Assembly (NCBI RefSeq): GCF_039831995.1
Contig: NZ_JBDOIO010000003.1
Coordinates: 3,286,001 to 3,350,000 of the forward strand
From: Paenibacillus pabuli
Lineage (GTDB): Bacteria; Bacillota; Bacilli; Paenibacillales; Paenibacillaceae
Length of the DNA stretch: 64,000 nucleotides
Reading direction: 5' to 3'
The translations under genes were made by a program, and so were the position numbers. Shown here one piece after another: positions 8,276 through 17,078 of the stretch (position 1 is the first letter of the stretch; each line of letters starts with the position of its first letter). The notes under the pieces were generated by a model that saw only the letters and a list, made by a program, of their open reading frames with translations, did not search any database and had not been told where the DNA came from.

Positions 8276-8730
8276 CGTAATCCACTGACCTCCTTTCTCG
8301 CTATATGACGGATCAATTGTCGATATTTCCCACTAGCGTATATCACTCATTGTACATGATGCAGCCCCGATTCGGTCGAAGAATATGGATATTCCTAATA
8401 TACGTGACGCCAGCTTATCCCATTTCATCGATACAGGGACATGTGGACGGATTTTTGACGGCTCACTATTGAACCGATTTACGACGGAGGAGACAAACGA
8501 AAATATCCGTTAACGGAAAAAGAAAGATTTACAGGTAATACGTGGAATCCAGAGGTTACGTGTCATTTTTTATATAGGACGAGCCGAAAAAGCAACCAAA
8601 AATACTCCGGGCACAGGGCACCGGAGTAACTTAAATTTTATTCTTCTATTCCAGCCTGAACAGCTGATGAAAGGGTATGACTTTGTCCTCATTATACCAT
8701 TGTGTTAGCTGATTTCCATGCTCTGCCCGT
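8276..8730. other. 455-bp gene-free stretch with a terminator for the GH127 gene
   Basis: Holds the xpaC promoter side (about 8285-8400) and, at 8598-8628, a terminator on the minus strand: TACTCCGG (8603-8610) pairs perfectly with CCGGAGTA (8621-8628), followed on that strand by ATTTTT. It lies ~100 bp beyond the GH127 stop. Between 8400 and 8595 I see no ORF with an RBS and no repeat. Confidence 0.65.
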
Positions 8731-11052
8731 TTATGAGATCACAAAGTTTGGCTTGCTTCGGGTTGTCCGCACCTCTACGACTTTCCCTGCGCACCCACGA
8801 TCACCAATGGCCTGGAACGTAACTGTCACACTCTCCTTACCAGAGGTAACAGCCTGAGGAATATCATAGGTCGCATAGAACACTTCACCGATCTTGTTCA
8901 TATGGATTCGCTGCTCACCGACCACGGTTCCATCCACCACAAGGTTGAATACTCTGTCATACCTCGTTCCTTCACGTTCAAACGGTGAATGATCCCCGCC
9001 CCAGTAACCGACGCACAACACATTGGTACCAGAACCATCCACGGCCAGCCGGTAACTGAAATAGGCTTCGCTGACACCAAAAGCTTCGCGCCACATATGC
9101 AGCCTATTACGGCTATCCGTGTATGAACCATTGTGATGTTCTGCTCGGCAGTTGCTATCCAGATGATGCCCGATCTCGTCCTGCTGACCGTCTGGCTGCA
9201 CCCTGTCGATCGTAATCGCATTCAGTTCCTTCTCCAGTGCATCGCCTTCATCGTTGAACGGCCAATAGACCGTATAAAACTCATGATGCACATCGTAGAA
9301 CGGAACCAGCTTCACGGCTTCACCCGTAGACGTCACATCCTTGCTAAGCTCAAAGGTTAACGTCCCCTTATCCACCACCTTGATCCATTCCCGCACATCT
9401 TCCTGCTCCGTCCAAATCACAGGAACGGGTGCTGTCTTCGGATTCAGAGCTGTCTCATCCACGATGGTATCCTCCGGCAGCCCTTCGCTTCCCAGTGCGC
9501 CCGCGAGCACAATGGGTCCATACAGGAAGGCGACTTTGTGGGTATCATCCCTGGACGTGTATCGGCTCAGCGACATTGGCAGGGTGATGGTCACGACATC
9601 CCCGGCAGACCAAGTGCGCTGGATGGAGAGATAGCCGGCTTCCATCCGTGTATACGGATATGCCGTATCCCCGTTGACGGTTGCCGTCATTGGCTCCTGC
9701 AGCCATGAGGGCACGCGTAGTCTTAGATTGGCCGAGGCATGGCCTCCGGTAATCGTCAGGGTTACCTTTTCCGAATAAGGAAAGTCGGTTTCAAGCTTCA
9801 GGGATAGTCCCTGTGACGTCCAGTTCAGCCCCGATGCGATATACAGGTTCACATACAGGTCCTGTTCATCTTCGAAGTAGATGGCCTCCGCATATTTGCC
9901 CGGGTTCTCCATGCCTGAGCCTGTGCAGCACCACCATGCGGTATCGTGTGTCCCGTAGATTTTGTAATGACCCTGGAGGGTTGAAGCAAAGTACGTTTTG
10001 TTGCCTGTATCGGGGTCCTGCGTACCCAGAATGTGGTTATAGATAGCGTTCTCATAATAGTCCATGTAGGCACTGTCCGGGTTCCAGGTAAACAGCTGTT
10101 TCGTCAGATGCATCATGTTGTGGGTACAGCAGCTCTCCCCGGTTTTGATGCCGAGACTCTCCATGCCCTTCGCTTCATAATGCTCCGCGATGCTCGTGGC
10201 GCCAAACACATAGGAGCGATGATGAATCGTTGTGTCCCAGAAAAACTCCGCCGCCGTCCGGTAGCTCTCATGCGAATGATCCTGATTGTAAATCTCGGCT
10301 GCACCGATCACTTTCGGAATTTGGGTATTCGCGTGTTTGCCCTGAAGGTCATCCCGTTCTTGCTCCAAGGGCTCAAGGATCATGTGGTGGGTGAACCGGT
10401 TAGCGGTCTCAAGATATACGGATTTTCCCGTTATGCCGTACAACTGGGCGAACACTTCATTCATGCCGCCATGCTCACACTGGAGCATCGTCTGTACCTG
10501 CTCCTCTGTCATGCCACTCATGCCTGTCACAGCCCAATCAGCGAACCGGGTAACCACATCCAGGGCGAGCTGGTTGCCCGTGAGTTTGTAAGCATCAATG
10601 AGGCCGCGATAAATTTTGTGCACGCTGTACCATGGAACCCAGAATCCGTTGATATCAAAACTGCCGATGCGCTCGGCCCGAAATGCCGCGTCGAAGGCTT
10701 CCTCGGTCAAACCGCCGATATATCCGCTGCCTGTTGCCTTCTGTATTCCTGCAAGCTCGGTGACGGCATAATCCAATGTTTGTTTGAGCGTCTCATTCCC
10801 TGTCGCCTGATAGGTCACTGCCAGAGCAGACAGATAGTGCCCCAGGGAATGTCCACTGATCGTCCGTGCTTCCCAGCCAGCATACCGCTCCTTCCTCGCC
10901 GTTAACCCGTGTGCTTCATAACACGGAGCCAGAAACCGATCAATATCCAGCGATAACAGGTAACGTTCCCCGACCTCCTGAGACGTTTGGAAAACCCCGT
11001 TTAATAGCTGCACGTGCTCCGGACCCAAAAATCCCCGTTTCGTTTCGATCAT
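8731..11052 (-). CDS. GH127 beta-L-arabinofuranosidase-type glycoside hydrolase
   Basis: 773 residues. The alpha/alpha-barrel has the GH127 (former DUF1680) landmarks GHYLSALAV, GYIGG, WVPWYSVHKI and HGGMNE. The Zn/thiolate catalytic set of the family is visible: Glu306 and Cys308 (TGESCCTH) and the Cys375-Cys376 pair (WWCCTGSGMENPGK), one of which is the nucleophile by analogy with HypBA1. Residues ~600-773 form an extra C-terminal beta domain. No signal peptide, so it is cytoplasmic and acts on imported oligosaccharides. RBS GAGGAGGAG. It is divergent from an AraC regulator that probably induces it. Other GH127 specificities, such as arabinopyranose-like substrates, cannot be excluded. Confidence 0.9.
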   Translation of the reverse strand: MIETKRGFLGPEHVQLLNGVFQTSQEVGERYLLSLDIDRFLAPCYEAHGLTARKERYAGWEARTISGHSLGHYLSALAVTYQATGNETLKQTLDYAVTELAGIQKATGSGYIGGLTEEAFDAAFRAERIGSFDINGFWVPWYSVHKIYRGLIDAYKLTGNQLALDVVTRFADWAVTGMSGMTEEQVQTMLQCEHGGMNEVFAQLYGITGKSVYLETANRFTHHMILEPLEQERDDLQGKHANTQIPKVIGAAEIYNQDHSHESYRTAAEFFWDTTIHHRSYVFGATSIAEHYEAKGMESLGIKTGESCCTHNMMHLTKQLFTWNPDSAYMDYYENAIYNHILGTQDPDTGNKTYFASTLQGHYKIYGTHDTAWWCCTGSGMENPGKYAEAIYFEDEQDLYVNLYIASGLNWTSQGLSLKLETDFPYSEKVTLTITGGHASANLRLRVPSWLQEPMTATVNGDTAYPYTRMEAGYLSIQRTWSAGDVVTITLPMSLSRYTSRDDTHKVAFLYGPIVLAGALGSEGLPEDTIVDETALNPKTAPVPVIWTEQEDVREWIKVVDKGTLTFELSKDVTSTGEAVKLVPFYDVHHEFYTVYWPFNDEGDALEKELNAITIDRVQPDGQQDEIGHHLDSNCRAEHHNGSYTDSRNRLHMWREAFGVSEAYFSYRLAVDGSGTNVLCVGYWGGDHSPFEREGTRYDRVFNLVVDGTVVGEQRIHMNKIGEVFYATYDIPQAVTSGKESVTVTFQAIGDRGCAGKVVEVRTTRSKPNFVIS

Positions 11053-11254
11053 GACCTATGCTCCTCCTCATTATGTACAGAATGTTATAGTTCCTGATAT
11101 CTTTCCGGCATCATACGAGAGGGTAAAATCCGTTCTACCCACCAACTGCTTCATAACCCCAAATTCATACAAACCCTTGAATATCCACATATTATCAAAT
11201 AAAATACAACTACATCAGACTCATAATCCAAGAAAAGGTGGATAAATCCGTCTT

Positions 11255-12022
11255 ATGCAGAAGCCACTCGAATTTTACCTGTGCGGCAAGTTCATCACGG
11301 AAGGCAATTGGACACACATGAAACGGATCATGCCTGTGCATGAGATCATTTTGATGCTGGAGGGAGAAATGTACATTGCGGAGGAGGAGCGGCATTACGT
11401 GGTTCGCGCCAATGATCTGCTGTTTCTGAGAGCCGGCCATACCCATTACGGATATCAAGTCAGCGATGCTCCTGTCAGCTTTTACTGGGTTCACTATGAC
11501 ACCTTGGCTGAAGGGTTCGATCGTTATCCTACACATGCGACTATCCCGGTACCCTCTACGGCCAATCAGCTGTTCAAGCAGCTGCTGCATGTCTCCTCCT
11601 TCTCCACCGAAGAGGCAAATGCTGCACTTTTCCTGCTGTTAAAAGAATTGGAACGCAATACGGAGGCTGGTTATCGCCCTCATAATGCGGTTGTTGACCA
11701 TATTTGCAAGTGGGTTGGTATTCATCTCCATACCGATATAACAGTAGGCAAGATTGCGGAGCACTTTAATTTTAACAAGGATTATATCTCCAAAATGGTA
11801 AAACGCGAGAAGGGCATTGGGCTGAAAACCTACATCCTTACCGAGCGAATTAACCGGGCCAAACAGCTGCTGCTCAATACCAATGCCAGTGTTAAGGAAA
11901 TAGCCGGGCAATGCGGATTCTCGGATTACAAACTGTTCCTGCGCATGTTCAAGCAGTACGAAGGCAGTACGCCAACAGAATATCGCAATAACCTATATTC
12001 CACTCAGCTCAATCGTTTATAA
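11255..12022 (+). CDS. AraC-family transcriptional regulator
   Basis: 255 residues. Residues ~10-90 are a cupin-type sugar-sensing domain (HMKRIMPVHEIILMLEGEMY, LLFLRAGHTHYGY). Residues ~155-250 are two AraC HTHs (ITVGKIAEHFNFNKDYISKM and ASVKEIAGQCGFSDYKLFLR, ending GSTPTEYRNN). RBS-like AAAGGTGG lies 13 nt before the ATG. The divergent 200-bp spacer to the GH127 gene contains a short GGGTA/TACCC dyad (about 11109-11130). It most probably activates the GH127 gene in response to an arabinose-containing ligand, which is inference. Confidence 0.88.
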   Translation: MQKPLEFYLCGKFITEGNWTHMKRIMPVHEIILMLEGEMYIAEEERHYVVRANDLLFLRAGHTHYGYQVSDAPVSFYWVHYDTLAEGFDRYPTHATIPVPSTANQLFKQLLHVSSFSTEEANAALFLLLKELERNTEAGYRPHNAVVDHICKWVGIHLHTDITVGKIAEHFNFNKDYISKMVKREKGIGLKTYILTERINRAKQLLLNTNASVKEIAGQCGFSDYKLFLRMFKQYEGSTPTEYRNNLYSTQLNRL

Positions 12023-12181
12023 TCAATGGATTAGTACGAAATCATAAGATTGTCGCATAGACTGACTCATAGAAATTCATGCGTATTCTATAGAATATTT
12101 TGATTATTCCGATAAATTTAGTTGTGTTAAGATGTGGAATAACTGTATTTCATCCACCCCATTTAAGAAGGAGAAATTGCA

Positions 12182-12694
12182 ATGACGACAACGGCAGTCA
12201 CGATTCAACCCGCTTCAGAAGCTGATCATAAAGGGATTGTAGATATCCTCATTGCAAGTTATGCAGAGTACAAGGATACCTTTCAGGATCAACAACGTTG
12301 GGTAGCCTATGTGAAAGACATCGAGGAATCACTGGACAATCCCTACCTCACACAATTGTGGGTCGCCAAAGTGGACGACCAGATTGTAGGGACCGTGCAA
12401 TTGTTCGAAACTGCACATAATGCCTATCCCAATTTTGAACTCCCGATTGATTATCCGTTCATTCGCCTGCTTGGCGTGGATCCTGCGTGGCGGGGTCACG
12501 GTATTGCCCGGGAGCTCCTTCGTCAGTGTGTTGCATCCGCCAAGGACATGGGCAAAAATACGGTGTATCTGTTCACGGGCGGGCAGATGACGAATGCCAT
12601 CCGTTTATATGAACGTTTTGGCTTTGTGGAGGATGAAGAATTCAGTACACGCAGCAGTGGGGGAAACGCCATCTGTTATCGTTACGATTCATGA
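12182..12694 (+). CDS. GNAT-family N-acetyltransferase
   Basis: 170 residues with the GNAT fold: beta4 (IRLLGVDPAWRGHGIARELLRQC) carrying the acetyl-CoA pyrophosphate loop RGHGIA, then NTVYLFTGGQM and IRLYERFGF near the end. RBS AAGGAGAAATTGCA precedes the ATG. Single gene, no partner. Substrate unknown; the family acetylates amines on small molecules or proteins. Confidence 0.85.
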   Translation: MTTTAVTIQPASEADHKGIVDILIASYAEYKDTFQDQQRWVAYVKDIEESLDNPYLTQLWVAKVDDQIVGTVQLFETAHNAYPNFELPIDYPFIRLLGVDPAWRGHGIARELLRQCVASAKDMGKNTVYLFTGGQMTNAIRLYERFGFVEDEEFSTRSSGGNAICYRYDS

Positions 12695-12761
12695 TTCATA
12701 TGAGAACACATGCTATTAAGCGCAAGCTATAAACTTCAGTTCAATTGAAGTGATAAAGATG

Positions 12762-12793
12762 AAAAAAAGGCCACTCATCCGAGTGGCCTTTAC
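12762..12793. terminator. Bidirectional terminator
   Basis: Stem AGGCCACTC / GAGTGGCCT (12769-12789) with a 4-nt loop. It has seven A before the stem and TTTA after. It serves the convergent GNAT gene and bdhA. Confidence 0.85.
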
Positions 12794-12825
12794 TATTGGA
12801 AGATGCAGCAATGTAATACTGCTTA

Positions 12826-13869
12826 TTAACCGCCGATCTCCACCAAAATTTTCGCATGGCTCTTGTCGCTCATCAGCAGTTCCAGTCCTTCTTCCACGAT
12901 GTTATCCAGTTTGATTTTCTTCGTGATGACCTGTTTCACATCGAGTGCTCCTTCAGCAATGAGGGAGATGACTTCAGGGAAAATATGACGATATGCCAAT
13001 GTGGCCGTCAGGTTCGCTTCCTTCACCAGAAGATCGAAGAAGTTCACCTGCAGTGGGTTAGGGATGGCTGCAATCACAACCACTTCTCCGCCTTTTTTGA
13101 CTACCGCTACAGCACTATCCATCGTAGGTTGTACACCTGCTGCTTCATAGGCGACATCAATTCCGCCAGATTGCTCCAGGATGACTTCCGTTGCATTCAC
13201 TTTGGCACTGTTCACTGGAATTGCTCCCAGTTTAGCTGCCAGGTTCAGGCGTTCCTCGAACACGTCAACTGCATAGATCGTGGAAGCTCCTGTCGCTTTT
13301 GCAGATAGAATGGTCAGCAGTCCAATTGGGCCTGCACCATACACAGCTACCTTCTGTCCCACTTTCAGCTTGCTGTGGCGAACGGCATGGAAGGCTACCG
13401 CTGTAGGCTCAACAAGTGCTCCTTCTTCAAAGGAAACATTGTCTGGCAATGGGTGTACCATATAAGCCTCAACAACAACATACTCCGCAAAACCACCATC
13501 CCCATTCAAACCTACGAAACCAAATTCAGTACACTGATTATAGCGTCCCTGGATACAGTATTCGCATTTGCCACAATGATACAATGGCTCCACCACAACA
13601 CGGTCTCCTACGCTGATACCGCTTACATCACTTCCCAATTCACTGACCGTTCCGGCGAACTCATGTCCCAATGTCAATGGTGCCTTCTGACCGGAGAGCG
13701 GATGATTTTCACCTTCTTGAATCCCTACACCATGGTGATAAGCATGCAAGTCACTGCCGCAGATCCCCGCATATTCCACTTTAATTTTGACTTGTCCGGA
13801 TCCAGCAACCGGAACTTCACGTTCTTCCACTCGAACATCTTTATGGCCGTACCATACTGCTGCTTTCAT
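12826..13869 (-). CDS. bdhA: Zn-dependent 2,3-butanediol dehydrogenase (MDR family)
   Basis: 347 residues from ATG 13869 (MKAAVWYGHKDVRV), which follows AAAAGGGGATGG. Upstream in-frame codons reach 13932 without an RBS. Catalytic zinc ligands are in GICGSDLH and GHEFAG. A structural zinc loop CGKCEYCIQGRYNQC is present. The Rossmann motif is GAGPIG and the C terminus ITKKIKLDNIVEEGLELL aligns closely with B. subtilis BdhA. Reaction: NAD-dependent interconversion of acetoin/diacetyl and 2,3-butanediol. Divergent from a LysR regulator with a dyad in the short spacer. A related sorbitol/threonine dehydrogenase is the main alternative. Confidence 0.8.
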   Translation of the reverse strand: MKAAVWYGHKDVRVEEREVPVAGSGQVKIKVEYAGICGSDLHAYHHGVGIQEGENHPLSGQKAPLTLGHEFAGTVSELGSDVSGISVGDRVVVEPLYHCGKCEYCIQGRYNQCTEFGFVGLNGDGGFAEYVVVEAYMVHPLPDNVSFEEGALVEPTAVAFHAVRHSKLKVGQKVAVYGAGPIGLLTILSAKATGASTIYAVDVFEERLNLAAKLGAIPVNSAKVNATEVILEQSGGIDVAYEAAGVQPTMDSAVAVVKKGGEVVVIAAIPNPLQVNFFDLLVKEANLTATLAYRHIFPEVISLIAEGALDVKQVITKKIKLDNIVEEGLELLMSDKSHAKILVEIGG

Positions 13870-13952
13870 GAAAATCCATCCCCTTTTATTGAGCTTATAA
13901 ATAGCTTGTCTATGTATTATATCGCCGTTCACTTATTATTCATATTTATAGA

Positions 13953-13972
13953 TACTAATGTTAATATTAGTA
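13953..13972. promoter_or_regulatory. Candidate LysR operator
   Basis: TACTAAT and ATTAGTA (7-bp perfect arms) are separated by 6 bp in the region between bdhA and the divergent LysR gene. Arm length, AT content and location fit a LysR-type recognition site. Inferred only. Confidence 0.5.
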
Positions 13973-14000
13973 GAAGTAATGTTAAAACGGAGATGAGCCC

Positions 14001-14912
14001 ATGAATCTGGAACAGCTTGAATATGTCGTTGAAATTGCCAAAACCCAATCGTTCTCCGCCGCTTCGGAGCACCTTCACGTTACCCAATCGGCCATCAGTC
14101 AGTCTATCCATCGTCTGGAAAAGGAGCTTGGCCTGATCCTGTTCGAACGTTCCCGTCAGGGGACCCACCCTACACCGGAGGGCAAACAGTTTATTGCCAA
14201 GGCACTGGACATTTTGCAGCGGGTTGATGAATTGAAATCGCTGAATGTGGAAGCATCCTGCCTGACAGGCGACCTGCATGTAGCGACTTTTCCCAGTGTC
14301 ATGCACTATCTTGTCCAGACCACTGCCGATATGAAACGGGAGCATCCTCTACTGAACATTTCCATTGAAGAGAAAGGTTCCATGGAGATTATTGAAGATA
14401 TCCGGAACAACAAGGCACACCTTGGCTTCATCGCCATCTACACGAAACAGCTGCGTGAATTCGACGGACTGCATTTCAGCCCAATGTATTCCGGTAAACT
14501 GGTTGTAGGCACCCATCACCAGTCTGATCTGGCCAAGCTGAATCGGGTGACGCCTGATCAACTGAAGGAGCATTCCCTTGCGCTGTACCGCGATGGCTTC
14601 ATTGAAGATTTCATTAAGGATTTCACATACGATTATGGGGCATTATCCATCCTCTTCAAGACCAACAATTCGGAAGCGATCAACACGGTGCTTAGAAACA
14701 ACATAGCAGCCAGCATCGGTCACGACTTCTCTTTCTACCAGAATACATTATGGAAAGAAGGTCTTGTGAAGATGATCGAGATTGCCTCCATCGACCAGCC
14801 CAAGATGCAAATCGGCTTCGTACAGACCGAGTCCAAGGAGGTTGCCGTAGCCGCAGAACGATTTGCCCAAAAGTTCAGACAGGCGATCGAGCTGGATTAT
14901 TTGAAAAGTTAA
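14001..14912 (+). CDS. LysR-family transcriptional regulator
   Basis: 303 residues. N-terminal winged HTH MNLEQLEYVVEIAKTQSFSA, then AASEHLHVTQSAISQSIHRL and EKELGLILFERS, all standard. The effector domain (~90-295) includes GDLHVATFPSVMHY. It is divergent from bdhA, so it is the probable activator of that gene, in the manner of AlsR control of acetoin metabolism; the ligand is unproven. No genes for acetolactate synthase or decarboxylase are nearby. Confidence 0.9.
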   Translation: MNLEQLEYVVEIAKTQSFSAASEHLHVTQSAISQSIHRLEKELGLILFERSRQGTHPTPEGKQFIAKALDILQRVDELKSLNVEASCLTGDLHVATFPSVMHYLVQTTADMKREHPLLNISIEEKGSMEIIEDIRNNKAHLGFIAIYTKQLREFDGLHFSPMYSGKLVVGTHHQSDLAKLNRVTPDQLKEHSLALYRDGFIEDFIKDFTYDYGALSILFKTNNSEAINTVLRNNIAASIGHDFSFYQNTLWKEGLVKMIEIASIDQPKMQIGFVQTESKEVAVAAERFAQKFRQAIELDYLKS

Positions 14913-15040
14913 GTTCTTTTAATTTTAATAAGAATTCGCATCATTACTCAGGGCCAAACCAAACAAAAAGGTACACCACACACTGGGGATGATCCACTTC
15001 AACTCCTCCAGCAGCATGGGTACCTTCTCTTATGTGATGC

Positions 15041-15226
15041 CTACACTTTTACTTTTCTCACGGCTTCGCTCATCTCATTGGTTTGCTGCTCCAGCATCAG
15101 GCGGTAGATGTCATCGGAGTGATCCGAAACCCCGGATGAAATCTGAAAAATGATATCCACCGATGCTGCAGCCTCTTCCGATCCTGCATATCTGTACCTC
15201 AGTAGGGAAGAAAAACTCCCCTTCAT
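15041..15226 (-). CDS. Small protein translationally coupled to the prohibitin gene
   Basis: 61 residues starting MKGSFSSLLRYRYAG, acidic in the middle (SDHSDDIYRLM) and ending EAVRKVKV. The ATG directly follows the TAA of the prohibitin gene (TAAATG), and AGAGGT inside that gene's last codons serves as RBS. Tight coupling is the main evidence that it is real. No family recognised; no membrane segment. It may be a cytoplasmic partner of the SPFH protein. Confidence 0.6.
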   Translation of the reverse strand: MKGSFSSLLRYRYAGSEEAAASVDIIFQISSGVSDHSDDIYRLMLEQQTNEMSEAVRKVKV

Positions 15227-16090
15227 TTATTTTACCTCTTCTGTCTTTGCAGCTGCAGTTGGTAACTGAATCATTGGTGTATTGGATCCACTGACATATG
15301 GCAGCACACCATCCCACTTCTTAATCGTTTCGTATTGAACAAGTTGGCTTGTAAGTGATTGTTGAAGCTCTTTATTTGCTTTGGCTTGACCTTCTGCTTC
15401 GATCAATAGTTTGTCTGCGTTACCTTGTGCTTCCACACGTTTCCGTTCTGCCTCTTTCTTCGCAATTTCAAGCTCAGTCGTTTTACGTTCCAGCTCTTGA
15501 GATGCCTCAACCCGTTTATCTATGGCTTCTTGGGTTTTCGCATCTGGTTGAGGAACACCAACGGTCACATTGGATACAATGAATCCTAGCTCTTTGACAT
15601 CGTCTGCGAAACGTTGTTGAACGTCTACGCCAGCCTCAGATGATTTTTCGCCATATACATCAATTACAGTAAATTTAGAAATACCTTTCCGGGCAGCATC
15701 ACGAAAACGTGTTTTCAGATATGTATCTTCAATTTCTTGAATGCTAATGGGTCCAAAGGTATTGAAGATCGAAGACACTTGGCTTGGTTCTACTTGATAG
15801 TTGTAAGCAAAATCGATTGTGATGTTTTTTCCGTCAGACGTAGCAATCTGTATATCTTTGTATTCAACGGTTTGAATTCTAATTGGATATTTGGTTACCT
15901 TATCAAAAGCACCAACCAACTTCCATCCCTGACTCAGCGTATTATCTTTTACGCCCCCATTTGGTGAATAGACAACGCCAACATAACCGTTAGGAATTCG
16001 TGTCACAAAAAAGCTTACCAATACTACCCCCACAATAATCACTAAAGCTACTGAAATGGCTCCTACCTTAAACGTCTTTAGATTCTTCAT
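15227..16090 (-). CDS. Prohibitin/SPFH-domain membrane protein
   Basis: 287 residues. One N-terminal transmembrane segment (VGAISVALVIIVGVVLVSFFV, ~9-29), then the SPFH/prohibitin domain (RIPNGYVGVVYSPNGGV to ~200). A coiled-coil tail follows, rich in ELERKTTELEIAKKEAERKR, ending in a Lys/Glu-rich tip. SPFH proteins form membrane scaffolds of lipid microdomains. It overlaps the upstream small membrane protein gene by 23 bp and is followed without a gap by a 61-codon gene, so three genes form one operon on the minus strand. Confidence 0.88.
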   Translation of the reverse strand: MKNLKTFKVGAISVALVIIVGVVLVSFFVTRIPNGYVGVVYSPNGGVKDNTLSQGWKLVGAFDKVTKYPIRIQTVEYKDIQIATSDGKNITIDFAYNYQVEPSQVSSIFNTFGPISIQEIEDTYLKTRFRDAARKGISKFTVIDVYGEKSSEAGVDVQQRFADDVKELGFIVSNVTVGVPQPDAKTQEAIDKRVEASQELERKTTELEIAKKEAERKRVEAQGNADKLLIEAEGQAKANKELQQSLTSQLVQYETIKKWDGVLPYVSGSNTPMIQLPTAAAKTEEVK

Positions 16091-16226
16091 TTACATTCTC
16101 CTCTTGTTTGAATTTGTTGTATCTTTTCAACACTCTTCTACCTACCATATTGAATAGCGGGAACATTAATGACCATAGAATAAAAGCTAAGATAAAGACT
16201 AAAATCATTCCCCCAATGAATGGCAT
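16068..16226 (-). CDS. Small single-pass membrane protein, first gene of the prohibitin operon
   Basis: 52 residues from ATG 16226 (MPFIGGMILVFILAFILWSL), 7 nt after GGGAGGA. A longer frame to 16289 lacks an RBS. One transmembrane helix (~6-27) is followed by a basic patch (GRRVLKRYNKFKQEE) and an acidic tail. The end overlaps the start of the prohibitin gene. A DUF4834-like small SPFH companion is possible, but I cannot name the family. Confidence 0.65.
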   Translation of the reverse strand: MPFIGGMILVFILAFILWSLMFPLFNMVGRRVLKRYNKFKQEENVNEESKDV

Positions 16227-16726
16227 ACTCGTCCTCCCTCTATGGTTGTATTCAACACAAACTTCATCATCACGTAGCAACTCACACATTTAGAATTACA
16301 CTTCTGCTTAAACTCTCCCCCTGCTAATCCTTCGTAACCAAACTTTATTAAAAAATGTTATTACATCCGTCTCTCCCTTCTCCTAATCGTTAACTAAAAT
16401 ATTTAATTCTTCTAATTATATACTTCTATTTTCATATCTGGTTTCAATGATCTCTAAATGCTTCTTGCTGGCCAAGGATCTCCGCCTCCCTTTTCAACAT
16501 AGAAAAGCACATGAAAGAGCAAGCCCACGTTGCCGCCTAATCTCGACTCTCTGAGCTCATTCCTTTGCACATAAAAAAAATCCCGGCATTAAAGCCGAGA
16601 TGTTTGGTCCAGTGCAGCTCGATGACCAACTCCCGTTGGATCTGACAAAATTTCTTCGTTAAATAATTCAGGGGTTAAAATGTTAAGTTGATTCAATAGG
16701 CATCAAATTCTCTAGAGAAAACTGAT
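16227..16726. other. 500-bp gene-free stretch, AT-rich, ending in repeat copy A
   Basis: 16227-16545 is the promoter side of the prohibitin operon and is visibly AT-rich; I see no ORF with an RBS. 16549-16611 is the first copy of a direct repeat with a terminator, described separately. 16612-16726 lies between the terminator and the stop of the next minus gene and holds nothing I can name. Confidence 0.5.
16549..16611 (-). repeat. Direct repeat copy A with intrinsic terminator
   Basis: About 63 bp that recur at 19639-19702. The shared core is CATTCCTTTGCACATAAAAA plus three more A (16558-16580). Next to it is a hairpin with TCCCGGC/GCCGAGA arms. On the minus strand the hairpin is followed by T8, so it ends the small-gene run starting at 17059. 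Similarity extends beyond the hairpin to CTCTGAG on one side and GGTCCA on the other, more than a terminator needs. Confidence 0.75.
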
Positions 16727-17059
16727 CTACCATTCTAACTCTTCGAGCAAATTTATAATCATTTTTTGATCAAATTCACTGAGCGATTGATAACTAGATA
16801 GCTCAGAAGGCGCTTTTCCTAATTTTATCAGAGTAGCTATTGCAAGGTCTCCCACTTTATAATAACCTAGTAACTTATCTGAGGATCCCCTTCTAGACGA
16901 TAGCTCCTCCAACTTTCTCTGCATGCTATTAGTGTCTAATTTTTCTTTGCCTATATAAGTCATTACATGATACAGAACGATTGGATTCTGCTCATTTAGT
17001 AATTGTTGTAACTCTTCAACTGAACATTTTCCTTCTTCGATTTTATTAATTAAATTCAT
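16727..17059 (-). CDS. Small helical protein of the toxin island, possible immunity protein
   Basis: 110 residues (MNLINKIEEGKCSVEEL...), entirely helical by appearance with a HEAT-like GYYKVGDLAIATLIKLG segment and an acidic C terminus (NLLEELEW). No signal peptide or membrane segment. It sits downstream of a WXG100 toxin gene, a candidate immunity gene and a broken gene, and is the last gene before terminator copy A. Position and size suggest a cytoplasmic immunity or adaptor role. The family is not recognised. Confidence 0.6.
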   Translation of the reverse strand: MNLINKIEEGKCSVEELQQLLNEQNPIVLYHVMTYIGKEKLDTNSMQRKLEELSSRRGSSDKLLGYYKVGDLAIATLIKLGKAPSELSSYQSLSEFDQKMIINLLEELEW

Positions 17060-17078
17060 TTATGATCACCCATCTAGT

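Noticed and set aside
10033..10905. 290-codon plus-strand ORF inside the GH127 gene
   Set aside because: Antisense shadow of a gene with an intact catalytic set; no RBS and no recognisable domain.
15000..15040. Hairpin terminator after the prohibitin operon from AAGGTAC/GTACCTT
   Set aside because: The two arms are more than 40 nt apart with a weak loop, so terminator function is not supported.
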